Shown here: positions 7,912 to 17,635 of the stretch, piece after piece
How the letters are laid out: each line of letters begins with the position of its first letter
How positions within the stretch are numbered: the stretch's first letter is position 1
NCBI GenBank assembly: GCA_020073665.1
Contig: JAIQEU010000016.1
Location: 1-64,000, forward strand
Origin: Terriglobia bacterium
GTDB lineage: Bacteria > Acidobacteriota > Terriglobia > Terriglobales > Acidobacteriaceae
Length of the DNA: 64,000 bases
Direction: 5' to 3'
Program-made: the position numbers and the translations under genes
The notes under the pieces: model-generated
What the model saw: the letters and a program-made list of their open reading frames with translations, nothing else
Databases searched by the model: none
What the model was told of the DNA's origin: nothing

Positions 7912-9372
7912 TTAGCGTAGCAATGCGGCCGCGGAGCGTGCGTACTCCAGCACCCGGCCCGGCAACAATCCCAGATAGAGAGTCGCGAACCCGCTGATGG
8001 CCAGTGCGGCGCCCAGGCCAAACGGGATGGGGGCAACCGGCGTTTCTTCTCGGGGCTCGCGCATGTACATCATCACGATTACCCGCAAGTAGTAGTACGC
8101 ACCGACAGCACTGTTCAGAACGCCGATCACCGTGAGCCCAACCAGATCCGCCTGCAAGGCCGCGCTGAACACGTAAAACTTCGCGAAGAAGCCACCTGTG
8201 ATCGGAATGCCGATCAGCGAAAGCAGGAATAATGTCAGCGTAGCCGCCAGGATAGGAGAGCGCCGTCCCAGGCCGGCGTAGTCTTCCAGGGTGACGCGAC
8301 GCTCGCCGGCGCTGGCGAAGTGGCTGATCACAGCGAAGCAGCCGACATTCATGGCCGCATACGCCGCGGTGTAAAACATGGCAGCAGGAATGCCGCTGCT
8401 GGGAAGCGCGGCGAATGCCACCAGGAGATAACCGGCGTGGGCGATGGATGAGTACGCAAGCAAACGTTTGATGTTGTCCTGCACCAGCGCGCCGATATTG
8501 CCCAGAGTCATGGACAGCGCCGCCACCACCCAGATCAGCCACAGGCGTCCGGGGGCATGGGCTTCAAACAGAACCCGCAACAGCACCGCAAACACCGCCG
8601 CTTTGGGAGCGGTGGACATGAATCCCACGATCGGCGCGGGCGCGCCTTCGTACACATCCGGCGTCCAGATGTGGAACGGTGCCGCCGCTACCTTGAAGCC
8701 GAGGCCGACAAACATCAGCGCGATTGCCACGTAGGCCAGCAAGGGGACCGGTCCGGCGTTGAGTGTTTCGCCGATCTTCGCGATGCTGGTCGAGCCGGTG
8801 GCGCCAAACATCAGCGCCACGCCATAGAGAAAGAAGGCAGTGGCGAAAGAGCCCAGCAAAAAGTATTTGACCGAAGACTCGCTGCTGATGGCTACCCGGC
8901 GACGATATCCGGCGAGGATATAGGTCGAGATCGAGGAAATTTCCAGGGCGATGAAGATCAGTACCAGTTCCACCGCCGACGACATGAGGCACATGCCGAC
9001 CGCGCCGAACAGGACGAGCGCGTAATATTCTCCGGCATGGAGCTGCTGCACGTCCATGTATTCGAACGAGGTCAGGATCACAACCGCTGTGACCGTGGTG
9101 ACCACGATGTGGAAGAAGATACTGAAGGCGTCCACCCGCACCATGTCCCAGAAGGCGGTGCCGGGAGGGCACTGGGTCTGGTACTGCGATGCGGCGATGG
9201 CTGCCAGCGAGCCAATCAGGGCGATCGTTCCCAGCATCCGCGAGCTGCGGCGCTGGTCGACCAGGGGATCGAGCAGCATGATGACGATGCCGAAGGCCGA
9301 CAGCACGATTTCCGGCAGGATGCGAACGTACTCGATGCCCTGGGGAAGAGTCTGCAGAGTGGATGGCGTCAC
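7912..9372 (-). CDS. nuoN: NADH-quinone oxidoreductase subunit N
   Basis: This 486-residue antiporter-like subunit of complex I is the last gene of the operon. It has about 14 hydrophobic segments. The conserved proton-channel region has VAIALMFVGLGFKVAAAPFH with the key lysine and histidine, and a second region has DNIKRLLAYSSIAHAGYLL. It sits in the membrane arm and pumps protons. Its start overlaps the nuoM stop by 4 bases. Length and order (L-M-N) match other bacterial nuo operons. Confidence 0.96.
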   Translation of the reverse strand: MTPSTLQTLPQGIEYVRILPEIVLSAFGIVIMLLDPLVDQRRSSRMLGTIALIGSLAAIAASQYQTQCPPGTAFWDMVRVDAFSIFFHIVVTTVTAVVILTSFEYMDVQQLHAGEYYALVLFGAVGMCLMSSAVELVLIFIALEISSISTYILAGYRRRVAISSESSVKYFLLGSFATAFFLYGVALMFGATGSTSIAKIGETLNAGPVPLLAYVAIALMFVGLGFKVAAAPFHIWTPDVYEGAPAPIVGFMSTAPKAAVFAVLLRVLFEAHAPGRLWLIWVVAALSMTLGNIGALVQDNIKRLLAYSSIAHAGYLLVAFAALPSSGIPAAMFYTAAYAAMNVGCFAVISHFASAGERRVTLEDYAGLGRRSPILAATLTLFLLSLIGIPITGGFFAKFYVFSAALQADLVGLTVIGVLNSAVGAYYYLRVIVMMYMREPREETPVAPIPFGLGAALAISGFATLYLGLLPGRVLEYARSAAALLR

Positions 9373-10886
9373 TGGCCCACCACCTTGCTAGCCAGCTGAA
9401 CAAATGGCGCCAGCGCAGTCTGCACCGCGGGATCAATCGCGTTCAACCACAGCAGCGGCGCCACGCCCATGATGAGGGCAGCGACCGCGGTGGGCCAAAG
9501 CGCAATCTGCTCGCGGCCATTCAGGTCGGGCAGGCTCAGGTTCACATCGTGGGTAACTTTCCCGAAGAAGACTCTCTGATACATCCAGAGTAAGTAACAG
9601 GCGCTCCAGATGACGCCGGTCGCGCCCAGAGCGCCGTACACCGCCCGAGCCTGGAAAGCCCCGCTCAAGACCAGGAATTCGCCGACGAATCCGTTCAGCA
9701 ATGGCAGACCAACCGATGCCAGCGTGATGAACAGGAAAAAGGTGGCGTACACCGGCATCGGGGTCGCGATCCCGCCAAAGCTGGCAATGTCGTAAGTGTG
9801 GCGGCGTTCGTACAGAATGCCAGCCAGCATGAACAACGCGCCGGTGGAAACGCCGTGCGCCAGCATGACGAACGTGGCGCCGTCGAGTCCGGCCTGGGTA
9901 AAGCTGAAGATGCCCAGCACAACGAATCCCAGGTGGCTGATCGACGAATACGCAATTAGTTTTTTCAGATTGGGCTGCACCATGGCGACCAGCGCGCCAT
10001 AAATGATGCCGATGATGGCCAGCACCATGATCCATTTGGCGTTGGTGCGCGATTGCTCGGGAAACAGGCCGAGGTTGAAGCGCAACATGCCGTAGGTGCC
10101 CATCTTCAGCAGCACCCCGGCCAGCAACACTGAACCTGCGGTGGGTGCCTCGACGTGCGCGTCCGGCAGCCAGGTGTGTACCGGAAAGAGTGGGACCTTG
10201 ACCGCGAACGCGACAAAGAATCCCAGGAAGAGCCATGCGCCAGCGCCGGCAAAGCCTGCGACTTGTCCACCGCGGATGGCGGTTTGGATGGCTACGAAAT
10301 CAAACGTACCCGTCTTGGCATACAGCCACAGAATGGCCGCCAGCATGAACACTGACGCAACCATGGTGTACAAGAAGAACTTCACCGCCGCATATACCCG
10401 CCGCTCGTGTCCGTAGATGCCGATCAGCAAAGCCATCGGGATCAGCGTCGCTTCCCAGAAGAAGTAGAACAGGAACAGGTCGAGCGAAACGAACACGCCG
10501 ATTAGCGCAGTTTCCAGAATCAGCAGCAGAATGAAGAATTCTTTCACCCGATCATGGATCGATTTCCACGAGATGAGCACGCACAGCGGCGTGAGGAAAG
10601 TAGTCAGCACCACCAGCCACATGGAGATGCCATCGATACCCATGTGGTAATGAATGTTGGGCGTGGGGATCCACGGGACATTTAATTCATACTGAAATCC
10701 CGCTTGTGCCCGCGCAAAGTGTACCGGCAGGTGCAGTGAGGCGAAGAACCCGAGCAGAGATACACCCAACGCAAACCAGCGGATCTCACGGTCGCGCCGT
10801 GGGGCGACGATCAGCAGCAACGCACCCGCCAGCGGGATGAACGTCACCAGCGTCAGGATTGCGCCGTCGAGAGTAGGTGAGTTCAT
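9369..10886 (-). CDS. nuoM: NADH-quinone oxidoreductase subunit M
   Basis: This 505-residue antiporter-like membrane subunit starts at [14 protein letters not shown], an ATG that overlaps the nuoL stop. A longer upstream frame is only the other-frame shadow of nuoL. Recognisable blocks are the channel segment AFAVKVPLFPVHTWLPDAHV with the invariant lysine, AGVLLKMGTYGMLRF, and PNLKKLIAYSSISHLGFVV. It pumps protons as part of complex I and overlaps nuoN by 4 bases. Confidence 0.97.
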   Translation of the reverse strand: MNSPTLDGAILTLVTFIPLAGALLLIVAPRRDREIRWFALGVSLLGFFASLHLPVHFARAQAGFQYELNVPWIPTPNIHYHMGIDGISMWLVVLTTFLTPLCVLISWKSIHDRVKEFFILLLILETALIGVFVSLDLFLFYFFWEATLIPMALLIGIYGHERRVYAAVKFFLYTMVASVFMLAAILWLYAKTGTFDFVAIQTAIRGGQVAGFAGAGAWLFLGFFVAFAVKVPLFPVHTWLPDAHVEAPTAGSVLLAGVLLKMGTYGMLRFNLGLFPEQSRTNAKWIMVLAIIGIIYGALVAMVQPNLKKLIAYSSISHLGFVVLGIFSFTQAGLDGATFVMLAHGVSTGALFMLAGILYERRHTYDIASFGGIATPMPVYATFFLFITLASVGLPLLNGFVGEFLVLSGAFQARAVYGALGATGVIWSACYLLWMYQRVFFGKVTHDVNLSLPDLNGREQIALWPTAVAALIMGVAPLLWLNAIDPAVQTALAPFVQLASKVVGQ

Positions 10887-12865
10887 CGTGTTCCCACCCA
10901 GATCATGTAAGCGATCACTGCCGCGGCGCCCACCGCCACCCATCCAGCATAAGAACGAATGTTGCCCGACTGCATGCGGCGGGCGGTGTCCGACACGTCG
11001 CGGGCGCTGTCGGCGGTGTCGTCGAGCGTGGTATCAATGACGCCCTGGTCAATGGTGTGCCAAAGAATACGCGTGGAACCATCCACCAGCGGCTTGACGA
11101 ACAGCGTGGCGTAGAGTTCGTCGACGTAATACTTGCTGAGCACCGCTGTGTAGAAGCCGCCAAGTGATTCCGCAATTTGCTGCGGAAGTTTGGGCCGGCG
11201 ATAGTACAGAAGCCATGCCAGGAAAAGACCAAGGCCAGCCGCGGCAACGGAAACCATGGTCAGGGTGGACTCCAGGCTTTCCATCTGCCTCATTTGTGCT
11301 GCCTCTTCCGAAGACGGTGCGATCAGGTGCCCTGAATTATGCGAGTAGAAAACGGGTGAGAGAAACAGTTCGAAGCGCGAAGCTCCAACCCATCCGCCAG
11401 CCACTGACAACACCGCCAGAATCACCAGTGGCACCAGCATGATAGCGGGACTCTCGTGGATGCCACCATGCCCGTGTGGCGCGGGCACTCCTGCCCGGGT
11501 TTGATCACCATGTGCGTGGTCGGCTTCACCCCGATACTCACCAAAGAAAGTCAAGAACCATTGCCGGAACATGTAGAACGAAGTCAGGAATGCAGTGAAC
11601 ACGCCGATTGCCCAATAGATCCAGTTGGTCTGATACGCTCGCCAAAGGATCTCGTCCTTGCTGAAGAACCCCGCCAGAGGCGGAAATCCGGCGATAGCAA
11701 AAGTTCCCGCGGTCATGGTCCAGAATGTCCACGGGATCTTGGTGCGCAGCCCGCCCATCTTGCGCATGTCCTGCTCGCCGCCGATGGCGTGAATCACCGA
11801 GCCCGCCGCCAAAAACAGCAGGCCTTTGAAAAAAGCGTGCGTCATCAGGTGGAAGATGCCGGCAGAGAAAGCGCCCACGCCGCAGGCAATGAACATGTAA
11901 CCCAACTGCGACACGGTGGAGTAGGCCAGCACTTTCTTGATATCCGTCTGGGCAATGCCGATGGTCGCGGCAAACAGCGCGGTCAGCGTTCCGGTGATGG
12001 CTACCACCATCAGCGCGGTGGGGGCATGCTCAAAAATCACATGCGAACGCGCCACCATGTAGACACCCGCCGTAACCATGGTGGCCGCGTGGATCAGGGC
12101 AGAAACGGGAGTGGGGCCCTCCATCGCGTCCGGCAGCCATACGTAGAGAGGAATCTGCGCCGACTTGCCGGCGGCGCCCACCATCAGCAGGATTCCGATC
12201 GTGCTCAGTAGACCCGCGCCCGCGGTCTCCGGATTCATGGCGTCGATCTTCTGGAAGACCTCCGCGAAAGTCAGCGAGCCAAAGTGCTGGATCAGCAGGA
12301 ACAACGCGATGAGGAATCCGAAGTCGCCAATGCGGTTAACGATGAATGCTTTTTTGCCGGCGGAGGCCGCCGAGTCCTTCAGGAACCAGAATCCGATCAG
12401 CAGGTACGACGCCAGACCTACGCCTTCCCAGCCGATGAACATCAGCAGGTAGTTGTTGGCCAGCACCAGCGTCAGCATGAAGAACATGAACAGGTTCAGG
12501 TAAGAAAAGAAGCGGTAGAACCCGCCTTCCTCCCACATGTAGCCGACGGAATATATGTGAATCAGGAAGCCGACGCCGGTCACAACCAGCAACATGACGA
12601 ACGAAAGCTGGTCCAAATAAAACGCGAAGTCCGCCTGGAAAGCGCCGGCGCGCATCCAGTGCGCGAGGGTCTCGATATGCGGCACCACCGGCAGGGAACT
12701 GAACTGCGTGGCAACCGCGATCGCCATGGCAAAGGCCGCGCCGCAGAACCCGAGCGCCACCGCCGCTACGGTCTGGCGCGAGAATCGGCGCCCCAAAAAG
12801 CCATTGATGGCAGCGCCCACCAGCGGTAGTACCGGAATCAGCCAGAGATGGAGGTTCGGCGTCAT
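10883..12865 (-). CDS. nuoL: NADH-quinone oxidoreductase subunit L
   Basis: This 660-residue subunit is the distal membrane-arm antiporter of complex I. The ATG at 12865 begins [20 protein letters not shown] and overlaps the nuoK stop by 4 bases. Diagnostic segments include [40 protein letters not shown], and [18 protein letters not shown]. The C-terminal third contains the long lateral-helix region and ends with a further membrane segment. Length is within the usual 600-720 range. A His/Gly/Glu-rich patch near [19 protein letters not shown] may be a flexible loop. Confidence 0.97.
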   Translation of the reverse strand: MTPNLHLWLIPVLPLVGAAINGFLGRRFSRQTVAAVALGFCGAAFAMAIAVATQFSSLPVVPHIETLAHWMRAGAFQADFAFYLDQLSFVMLLVVTGVGFLIHIYSVGYMWEEGGFYRFFSYLNLFMFFMLTLVLANNYLLMFIGWEGVGLASYLLIGFWFLKDSAASAGKKAFIVNRIGDFGFLIALFLLIQHFGSLTFAEVFQKIDAMNPETAGAGLLSTIGILLMVGAAGKSAQIPLYVWLPDAMEGPTPVSALIHAATMVTAGVYMVARSHVIFEHAPTALMVVAITGTLTALFAATIGIAQTDIKKVLAYSTVSQLGYMFIACGVGAFSAGIFHLMTHAFFKGLLFLAAGSVIHAIGGEQDMRKMGGLRTKIPWTFWTMTAGTFAIAGFPPLAGFFSKDEILWRAYQTNWIYWAIGVFTAFLTSFYMFRQWFLTFFGEYRGEADHAHGDQTRAGVPAPHGHGGIHESPAIMLVPLVILAVLSVAGGWVGASRFELFLSPVFYSHNSGHLIAPSSEEAAQMRQMESLESTLTMVSVAAAGLGLFLAWLLYYRRPKLPQQIAESLGGFYTAVLSKYYVDELYATLFVKPLVDGSTRILWHTIDQGVIDTTLDDTADSARDVSDTARRMQSGNIRSYAGWVAVGAAAVIAYMIWVGTR

Positions 12866-13164
12866 AGTTTGAGCAGGTTCACCCGGTCCACGTTCAGAGT
12901 TTCGCGGGTGCGGAACACGGCGATGATGATGGCCAATCCGACCGCCGCTTCCGCGGCCGCCACCACCATTACGAAGAACACAAACACCTGCCCGCTCAGT
13001 GCATGCCACTGCGCCGCGAAGGCGACGAACGACAGGTTGACCCCGTTGAGCATCAACTCAATCGACATGAAGATGGTGATGATGTTGCGCTTGATCAGGA
13101 ACCCGGTCACGCCGCAGGCAAACAGAAAGCCGCTCAGCGCCAGGTAATACGACAGCGGTACCAT
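12862..13164 (-). CDS. nuoK: NADH-quinone oxidoreductase subunit K
   Basis: This 100-residue protein has three membrane helices, [40 protein letters not shown] and [20 protein letters not shown]. The two membrane glutamates essential for proton transfer are present, in SIELMLN and AAAEAAVG. It starts on a TGATG junction with nuoJ and overlaps nuoL by 4 bases, so translation is probably coupled along J-K-L. Confidence 0.97.
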   Translation of the reverse strand: MVPLSYYLALSGFLFACGVTGFLIKRNIITIFMSIELMLNGVNLSFVAFAAQWHALSGQVFVFFVMVVAAAEAAVGLAIIIAVFRTRETLNVDRVNLLKL

Positions 13165-13685
13165 CAGCTCTCCTTCTTCTGCTGCGTTTCTGAGTCGGGA
13201 TGGCTCGCCAGCACCACGGCCCCCATGATGGCGATCAGCACCAGCACCGACGTGACTTCAAACGGCAGCAGGAAATCGTGGAACAGCAACCCGGCGATTT
13301 CCTTGGGATATCCCGGCAACGAGCCCACGGCGACCGAACTCGTGCCCGAACGCTCGAGCAGTACCCATGCCACCAGCGCGCTTCCGACCAACATGCCGGG
13401 AATACCTAAGATCATCGCTACCCGGCTGCCCTCGATCCGCTCCTCTACGCCGGCGTTTAACAACATGATGACGAACACGAACAGCACCATGATCGCACCG
13501 GCATAAATAATGACCTGGACGGCGGCCACGAATTCCGCTCCCAGCAGCAGGTATTCCACCGCCAGTGACACCATGACCGCGATCAGCGACAGGGCGCTGT
13601 TGATGGGGTGGCGCTGCACCAGCAGGTTGACCGCCCCTGCCGCGCAGATCGCACCGAAGAACAAAAATATGCTCAGGTGAAGCAT
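13164..13685 (-). CDS. nuoJ: NADH-quinone oxidoreductase subunit J
   Basis: This 173-residue membrane subunit has five hydrophobic segments. The family signature is present as [20 protein letters not shown], followed by [20 protein letters not shown]. It is slightly long for NuoJ but within range. It is separated from nuoH by about 50 bases that contain an inverted repeat, and nuoI, which normally lies between H and J, is absent. Confidence 0.96.
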   Translation of the reverse strand: MLHLSIFLFFGAICAAGAVNLLVQRHPINSALSLIAVMVSLAVEYLLLGAEFVAAVQVIIYAGAIMVLFVFVIMLLNAGVEERIEGSRVAMILGIPGMLVGSALVAWVLLERSGTSSVAVGSLPGYPKEIAGLLFHDFLLPFEVTSVLVLIAIMGAVVLASHPDSETQQKKES

Positions 13686-13696
13686 GTCTAGTAGTC

Positions 13697-13736
13697 AGTA
13701 GTCCGGAGTCAGCGACGCAGCCGACTCCCGACTACT
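13697..13736. repeat. Imperfect inverted repeat between nuoH and nuoJ (AGTAGTC class)
   Basis: The arm AGTAGTCCGGAGTC at 13697-13710 pairs with GACTCCCGACTACT at 13723-13736 with one mismatch and a 12-base loop. A further AGTAGTC copy lies at 13690-13696. The element sits where nuoI would normally be, and its right arm overlaps the last base of the nuoH stop codon. A related AGTCGTC repeat lies at 44611-44689. Confidence 0.6.
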
Positions 13737-14776
13737 CAAGCTTTCAACGCCACAATCAGCGCTGTAATCACCAAATTCGCAATTGCCAGGGGAAACAGAA
13801 ACTTCCATCCAAACGACATCAGCTGGTCATAGCGGAAACGCGGCAACGTGCCGCGAATCCAGATATACAGAAAGAGAAAGCCGAAAATTCTCAGCGCGAA
13901 CCAGGCGATGGGCAGAAGTTCCTGCAGCCACGCTGGCCCGAAGAGCGGTCCGTGCCATCCACCCAGGAAAAGCAGCGATGCCAGGCAGGCCACGGTAATC
14001 ATGTTGGCGTACTCGGCCATGAAGAACATGGCGAATTTCATGGCGCTGTACTCGGTGTGGTAACCGGCCACCAACTCGGTTTCCGCTTCCGGCAGATCGA
14101 AGGGAATGCGATTGGTCTCGGCAAAGGCCGCCATCAGGTAAATAAAGAAGGCAACAAATTGTCCCTGGAAAATGTTCCAGCGCGGAATGAATCCCCAGAA
14201 CGTGCCTCCCTGGGCATCCACGATCTCGCGCAGGCTGAAGCTGCCCGACATGATCAGCACGCCGATGAGGGACAGTCCCAGCGCAATTTCGTAGCTCACC
14301 ATCTGGGCGCTGGCCCGCAGACTTCCCAGCAGCGAGTACTTGCTGTTGGAAGACCACCCCGCCAGCGCAATGCCGTACACGCCCATCGAGGTGATGCCCA
14401 GCACGATGAGCAAGCCGATGTTGACATCCGCGATCTGCAGCGGCGTGCGGATTCCGCCGACGGTGATCGAGTTCCCGATGGGGATCACTGCGATTGAAGT
14501 CAGCGCAAAGATCACCGAGATCATGGGCGCCGCAATGTATAGCGGCTTGTACACGTATGGCGGCGTGAGATCTTCTTTGAATAGAAACTTCGCGCCATCG
14601 GCCAGCGGCTGCAACAGGCCGAAGGGCCCGACCCGCGTGGGGCCCCAGCGGTTCTGGATGTGACCGACAACCTTGCGCTCCAGCCAGACGCTATACGCCA
14701 CCGCCGTGAGCAGCAAGACTAGCGCGATCACGATCTTGACCAACGAAATGAGTGCGTACATGCCAACGCTTATCAA
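13736..14776 (-). CDS. nuoH: NADH-quinone oxidoreductase subunit H
   Basis: This roughly 346-residue multi-pass subunit forms the quinone-chamber end of the membrane arm. Motifs seen are ERKVVGHIQNRWGPTRVGP, GLLQPLADGAKFLFKED, the acidic loop AETNRIPFDLPEAETELVAG with the conserved ETNR and EAE, and IWIRGTLPRFRYDQLM. The frame opens at a TTG at 14776 preceded by AGGA. An ATG five codons later (14761) is the alternative start. It follows nuoG with about 75 bases between them. Confidence 0.96.
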   Translation of the reverse strand: MISVGMYALISLVKIVIALVLLLTAVAYSVWLERKVVGHIQNRWGPTRVGPFGLLQPLADGAKFLFKEDLTPPYVYKPLYIAAPMISVIFALTSIAVIPIGNSITVGGIRTPLQIADVNIGLLIVLGITSMGVYGIALAGWSSNSKYSLLGSLRASAQMVSYEIALGLSLIGVLIMSGSFSLREIVDAQGGTFWGFIPRWNIFQGQFVAFFIYLMAAFAETNRIPFDLPEAETELVAGYHTEYSAMKFAMFFMAEYANMITVACLASLLFLGGWHGPLFGPAWLQELLPIAWFALRIFGFLFLYIWIRGTLPRFRYDQLMSFGWKFLFPLAIANLVITALIVALKA

Positions 14777-14852
14777 TCTGTTTTCCTATGAAACCGCAGC
14801 GCCGGCCCTTCGACTTCGCTCAGGGCAGGCTACCGGCAAGCACTGCGCTCGA

Positions 14853-17213
14853 CTAATCCGCCACAACGTCGCTTTCCGCTGGCTGATTGCGATGATTCTC
14901 CATAACCGAATTCAAGGCCCGCGAATAGCGTCCCAAAGTTCCGGAGCTGAACAGGTCGTCCTTCGCCGCGACGATCAGTTTCGGATTTTGCGCCGCTCCC
15001 GGCCCGCTCTGCGACAAAGAGGTGTGCTGATCATTGCCCGCCAGCAGGTTGATGCGGGGTACGTCGTATCCCGGCACCAGCCGCTGAATTTCGTCGAGAA
15101 TGGCCGTGGGATCGAAGGGGCTCATCTTAGGTTCAAGGCCGCGCGCCTCAAGCCAGACCGCGTGCCGGTCGGCTTCGCCCGACTGCGCGCCGCGAGACTG
15201 GCCCATGTCCATGCGCGTGCCGGGGCCGAACGGCACCAGTTGGCGGACATCGAAGCCCATGGCCGCGGCAATGCGCACGATCATCTCGAAGTCGGGCTTC
15301 ACTTCGCTCACTTCGCCGGCCTTTTTGACCACTTGCAGATCCCCGCAGGTGTTGGTGAAGGTGCCGGACTTTTCGTAAGCGTTGGCCGCGGGTAAAACCA
15401 CGTCGGCCATGGCCGCGGTCTCGGTCAGGAACATGTCCTGCACGACCACGAAGCTTTTGGAAAAAACGTAAGGATCGATCGCGAACCGGCCTATGGGATT
15501 GGCGCCAACCACATACCAGGCCTTCAGCTTCCCAGTCCGGGCGCTCTCGACCATCTCGGGCAAAGTCAATCCGCGAGTCTGCGGGACTGCGCCCCACTCT
15601 TCGTGGAATTTGCTTGCCTGCGCCACCGGTTGGTATCCCGGCAGCAAGTCAGGGTAGAGGCCCATGTCGGCGGCGCCGCGCGAGTTGGCATAGTCGGCCA
15701 GGCAGACCAGCTTCGCGCCCTGAATGTTCAAAGTGAACTTGACCAGCGACGAAACATCGCCACCGCGGATCTCGCTTCCGAAGATGATGATCAAGTTGGC
15801 TTCGCTGCGCAGCTTGTCGCGAAGCGCAATCCACCCCTCGCGATTGGTGTTGCCTGTCAAAGCATCGGCGGCGGAGTCGTCGCCCGCGAGGAACGCCGCC
15901 ACTCTGCCCTCAGCCCCCGACGGGACCTGCGTCACGCTGGTTGCCTGACGTTCCAGCTTGATGGGCTCGGCATTGACCAGGTACAAACGCGCACCATGCA
16001 GGCGAACGTTGTTGCGGATCTGCCAGGCGAGCAGCGGGTGCTGGTTCGTCGGATCGTTGCCGATCAGGAGGATCGCCGGAGCATTGAACACATCGCGCAT
16101 CGATGCGGTCAGGTCGGGCTTGCCCGTGAGCGCCGCGGCAAGGGCAGGGAAGTCGGCGGTGCGGTGATGATCAATGTTGTTGGTTCCGAGCACCACGCGG
16201 GCGAACTTCTGCAGCAGGTAGCTCTCTTCATTGGTGGTGCGGTTGGAACCCACCACTCCGATGGCTTGCCCGCCGTCCTGCTGTTGGACCCGAGAAAATT
16301 CTCTGCCAATCAATTCGAACGCTTCTTCCCAAGTGGAGGGAGTCAGGCGGCCGTCCTTGCGAATCATCGGCTGCTTCAGTCGCTCGGCGTGGTCAGCGAA
16401 GTCGAACCCGTAGCGTCCCTTGATGCAGAGGAAATCTCCGTTAATGCCGCTTTTGTCGCGATTGTCGCCGCGGACGATTTCCATGCCGCTGTCAGAACGG
16501 CGCACGCCCAACGTGGTCTTGCAGCCATCGGCACAATGGGTGCAGGTGGTGCCGACATGTTTCATCTCCCAAGGGCGGGTCTTGTATCGATAGGCGCCGG
16601 AAGTGAGCGCGCCTACTGGGCATATGTCGATGCACATGCCGCACTCTTCGCACTCCAGGTGGTCTTCTTTATTAGGCGCGATGATCGAGCTGACCCCGCG
16701 GTTCTGCACCCCCAGCGCCCACACGTCCATGCCCTCACCGCAGACCCGCACGCAGCGGTAGCACAGGATACAGCGTGGACGGTCAAAGTACACCACTGGA
16801 GACCACTGCTGCTCTTCGCGATGATTCTTGGGCTCAATGTACTTGGACTCGGCAGCGCCGTAGGAGAACGTCATGTCCTGCAATTCGCACTCGCCGCCGG
16901 CATCGCACACCGGGCAGTCCAGAGGATGGTTCCCTAGCACCAGTTCGACCATCGACTTGCGCGCCTGATGAATCTCTGGACTATCGGTGGTGACCGCCAT
17001 GCCTTCGCTGATCACCGTGGTGCAGGCGGTTTGCAGCTTGGGCATCTTTTCGACTTTGACCAGGCACATGCGGCATGCGCCCTGCAGCGACAAGTTCGGG
17101 TAGTAGCAGAACGAAGGCACTTCGATGCCCACGCTCTTGCAGGCCTCAATGAGAAGAGTGCCCGCGGGGGCGGTCACCTTCTTGCCGTCGACGGTTATGT
17201 TTACGTCAGGCAT
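14853..17213 (-). CDS. nuoG: NADH-quinone oxidoreductase subunit G
   Basis: This 786-residue iron-sulfur subunit of the NADH-oxidising arm begins MPDVNITVDGKKV. The N-terminal 2Fe-2S ligands are Cys36, Cys47, Cys50 and Cys64. A His96-Cys100-Cys103-Cys109 group follows, then two 4Fe-4S groups in CILCYRCVRVC and CEECGMCIDICP. The next domain is molybdopterin-oxidoreductase-like with its own cluster motif CTHCADGC and a distant Cys (FLCIKG), the N7-type cluster. It is therefore a full-length form. It lies just downstream of an inserted 137-residue gene. Confidence 0.96.
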   Translation of the reverse strand: MPDVNITVDGKKVTAPAGTLLIEACKSVGIEVPSFCYYPNLSLQGACRMCLVKVEKMPKLQTACTTVISEGMAVTTDSPEIHQARKSMVELVLGNHPLDCPVCDAGGECELQDMTFSYGAAESKYIEPKNHREEQQWSPVVYFDRPRCILCYRCVRVCGEGMDVWALGVQNRGVSSIIAPNKEDHLECEECGMCIDICPVGALTSGAYRYKTRPWEMKHVGTTCTHCADGCKTTLGVRRSDSGMEIVRGDNRDKSGINGDFLCIKGRYGFDFADHAERLKQPMIRKDGRLTPSTWEEAFELIGREFSRVQQQDGGQAIGVVGSNRTTNEESYLLQKFARVVLGTNNIDHHRTADFPALAAALTGKPDLTASMRDVFNAPAILLIGNDPTNQHPLLAWQIRNNVRLHGARLYLVNAEPIKLERQATSVTQVPSGAEGRVAAFLAGDDSAADALTGNTNREGWIALRDKLRSEANLIIIFGSEIRGGDVSSLVKFTLNIQGAKLVCLADYANSRGAADMGLYPDLLPGYQPVAQASKFHEEWGAVPQTRGLTLPEMVESARTGKLKAWYVVGANPIGRFAIDPYVFSKSFVVVQDMFLTETAAMADVVLPAANAYEKSGTFTNTCGDLQVVKKAGEVSEVKPDFEMIVRIAAAMGFDVRQLVPFGPGTRMDMGQSRGAQSGEADRHAVWLEARGLEPKMSPFDPTAILDEIQRLVPGYDVPRINLLAGNDQHTSLSQSGPGAAQNPKLIVAAKDDLFSSGTLGRYSRALNSVMENHRNQPAESDVVAD

Positions 17214-17220
17214 ACAGGGA

Positions 17221-17634
17221 TCAATTGTGTTGCTTCCATGCTCGCTTGTAGTCTTCTTTGCGGTAGAACGGCCAGATCGACTGGTCGCCAGAGCGGTTGA
17301 TCTCGCGGCGATGTCCGTCAAGCAGTTCGAGTATCCGAGGAACCAGGCCTTCAGTTAACCCAGAACCGACCCACTCGTATTCCAGTTCGGACTTTAGGAA
17401 CACGAGGCACCGATGAATGGCCTTTGCCACTGAATAGTTTCTCCTCAGCTTAGGCTCGACAAATTCTTCTCGCAAATCTGAATAGAAACCCCACTTTGCC
17501 CAGAACACTATACTCAAAGCAGGATCTTCTGCATCTCGCGGCCAAGCATCATCCATTTGATCGTTTGTGATCCGACCTCTGTAAAAGTCGAGCAGCAACT
17601 GGGCCGCCTTTCGCCTTTTGTCTGTCGCAACCAT
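17221..17634 (-). CDS. Unknown 137-residue protein inserted between nuoF and nuoG
   Basis: This frame begins MVATDKRRKAAQLLLDFYRG, 1 base after the nuoF stop codon, and ends 7 bases before nuoG. It is rich in charged and aromatic residues, with AIHRCLVFLKSELEYEW near residue 90 and a tail ending FYRKEDYKRAWKQHN. I see no signal peptide, membrane segment or cofactor motif. It is not a known complex I subunit. Tight packing means it is almost certainly transcribed with nuo. It may be a cargo gene or a lineage-specific accessory protein. Some small immunity-type proteins have a similar composition, but that is only a guess. Confidence 0.72.
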   Translation of the reverse strand: MVATDKRRKAAQLLLDFYRGRITNDQMDDAWPRDAEDPALSIVFWAKWGFYSDLREEFVEPKLRRNYSVAKAIHRCLVFLKSELEYEWVGSGLTEGLVPRILELLDGHRREINRSGDQSIWPFYRKEDYKRAWKQHN

Positions 17635-17635
17635 A

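Noticed and set aside
8557-9399. A 280-residue plus-strand frame opposite nuoN
   Set aside because: Composition (His/Arg/Gln-rich) and position directly opposite a conserved gene show a shadow frame.
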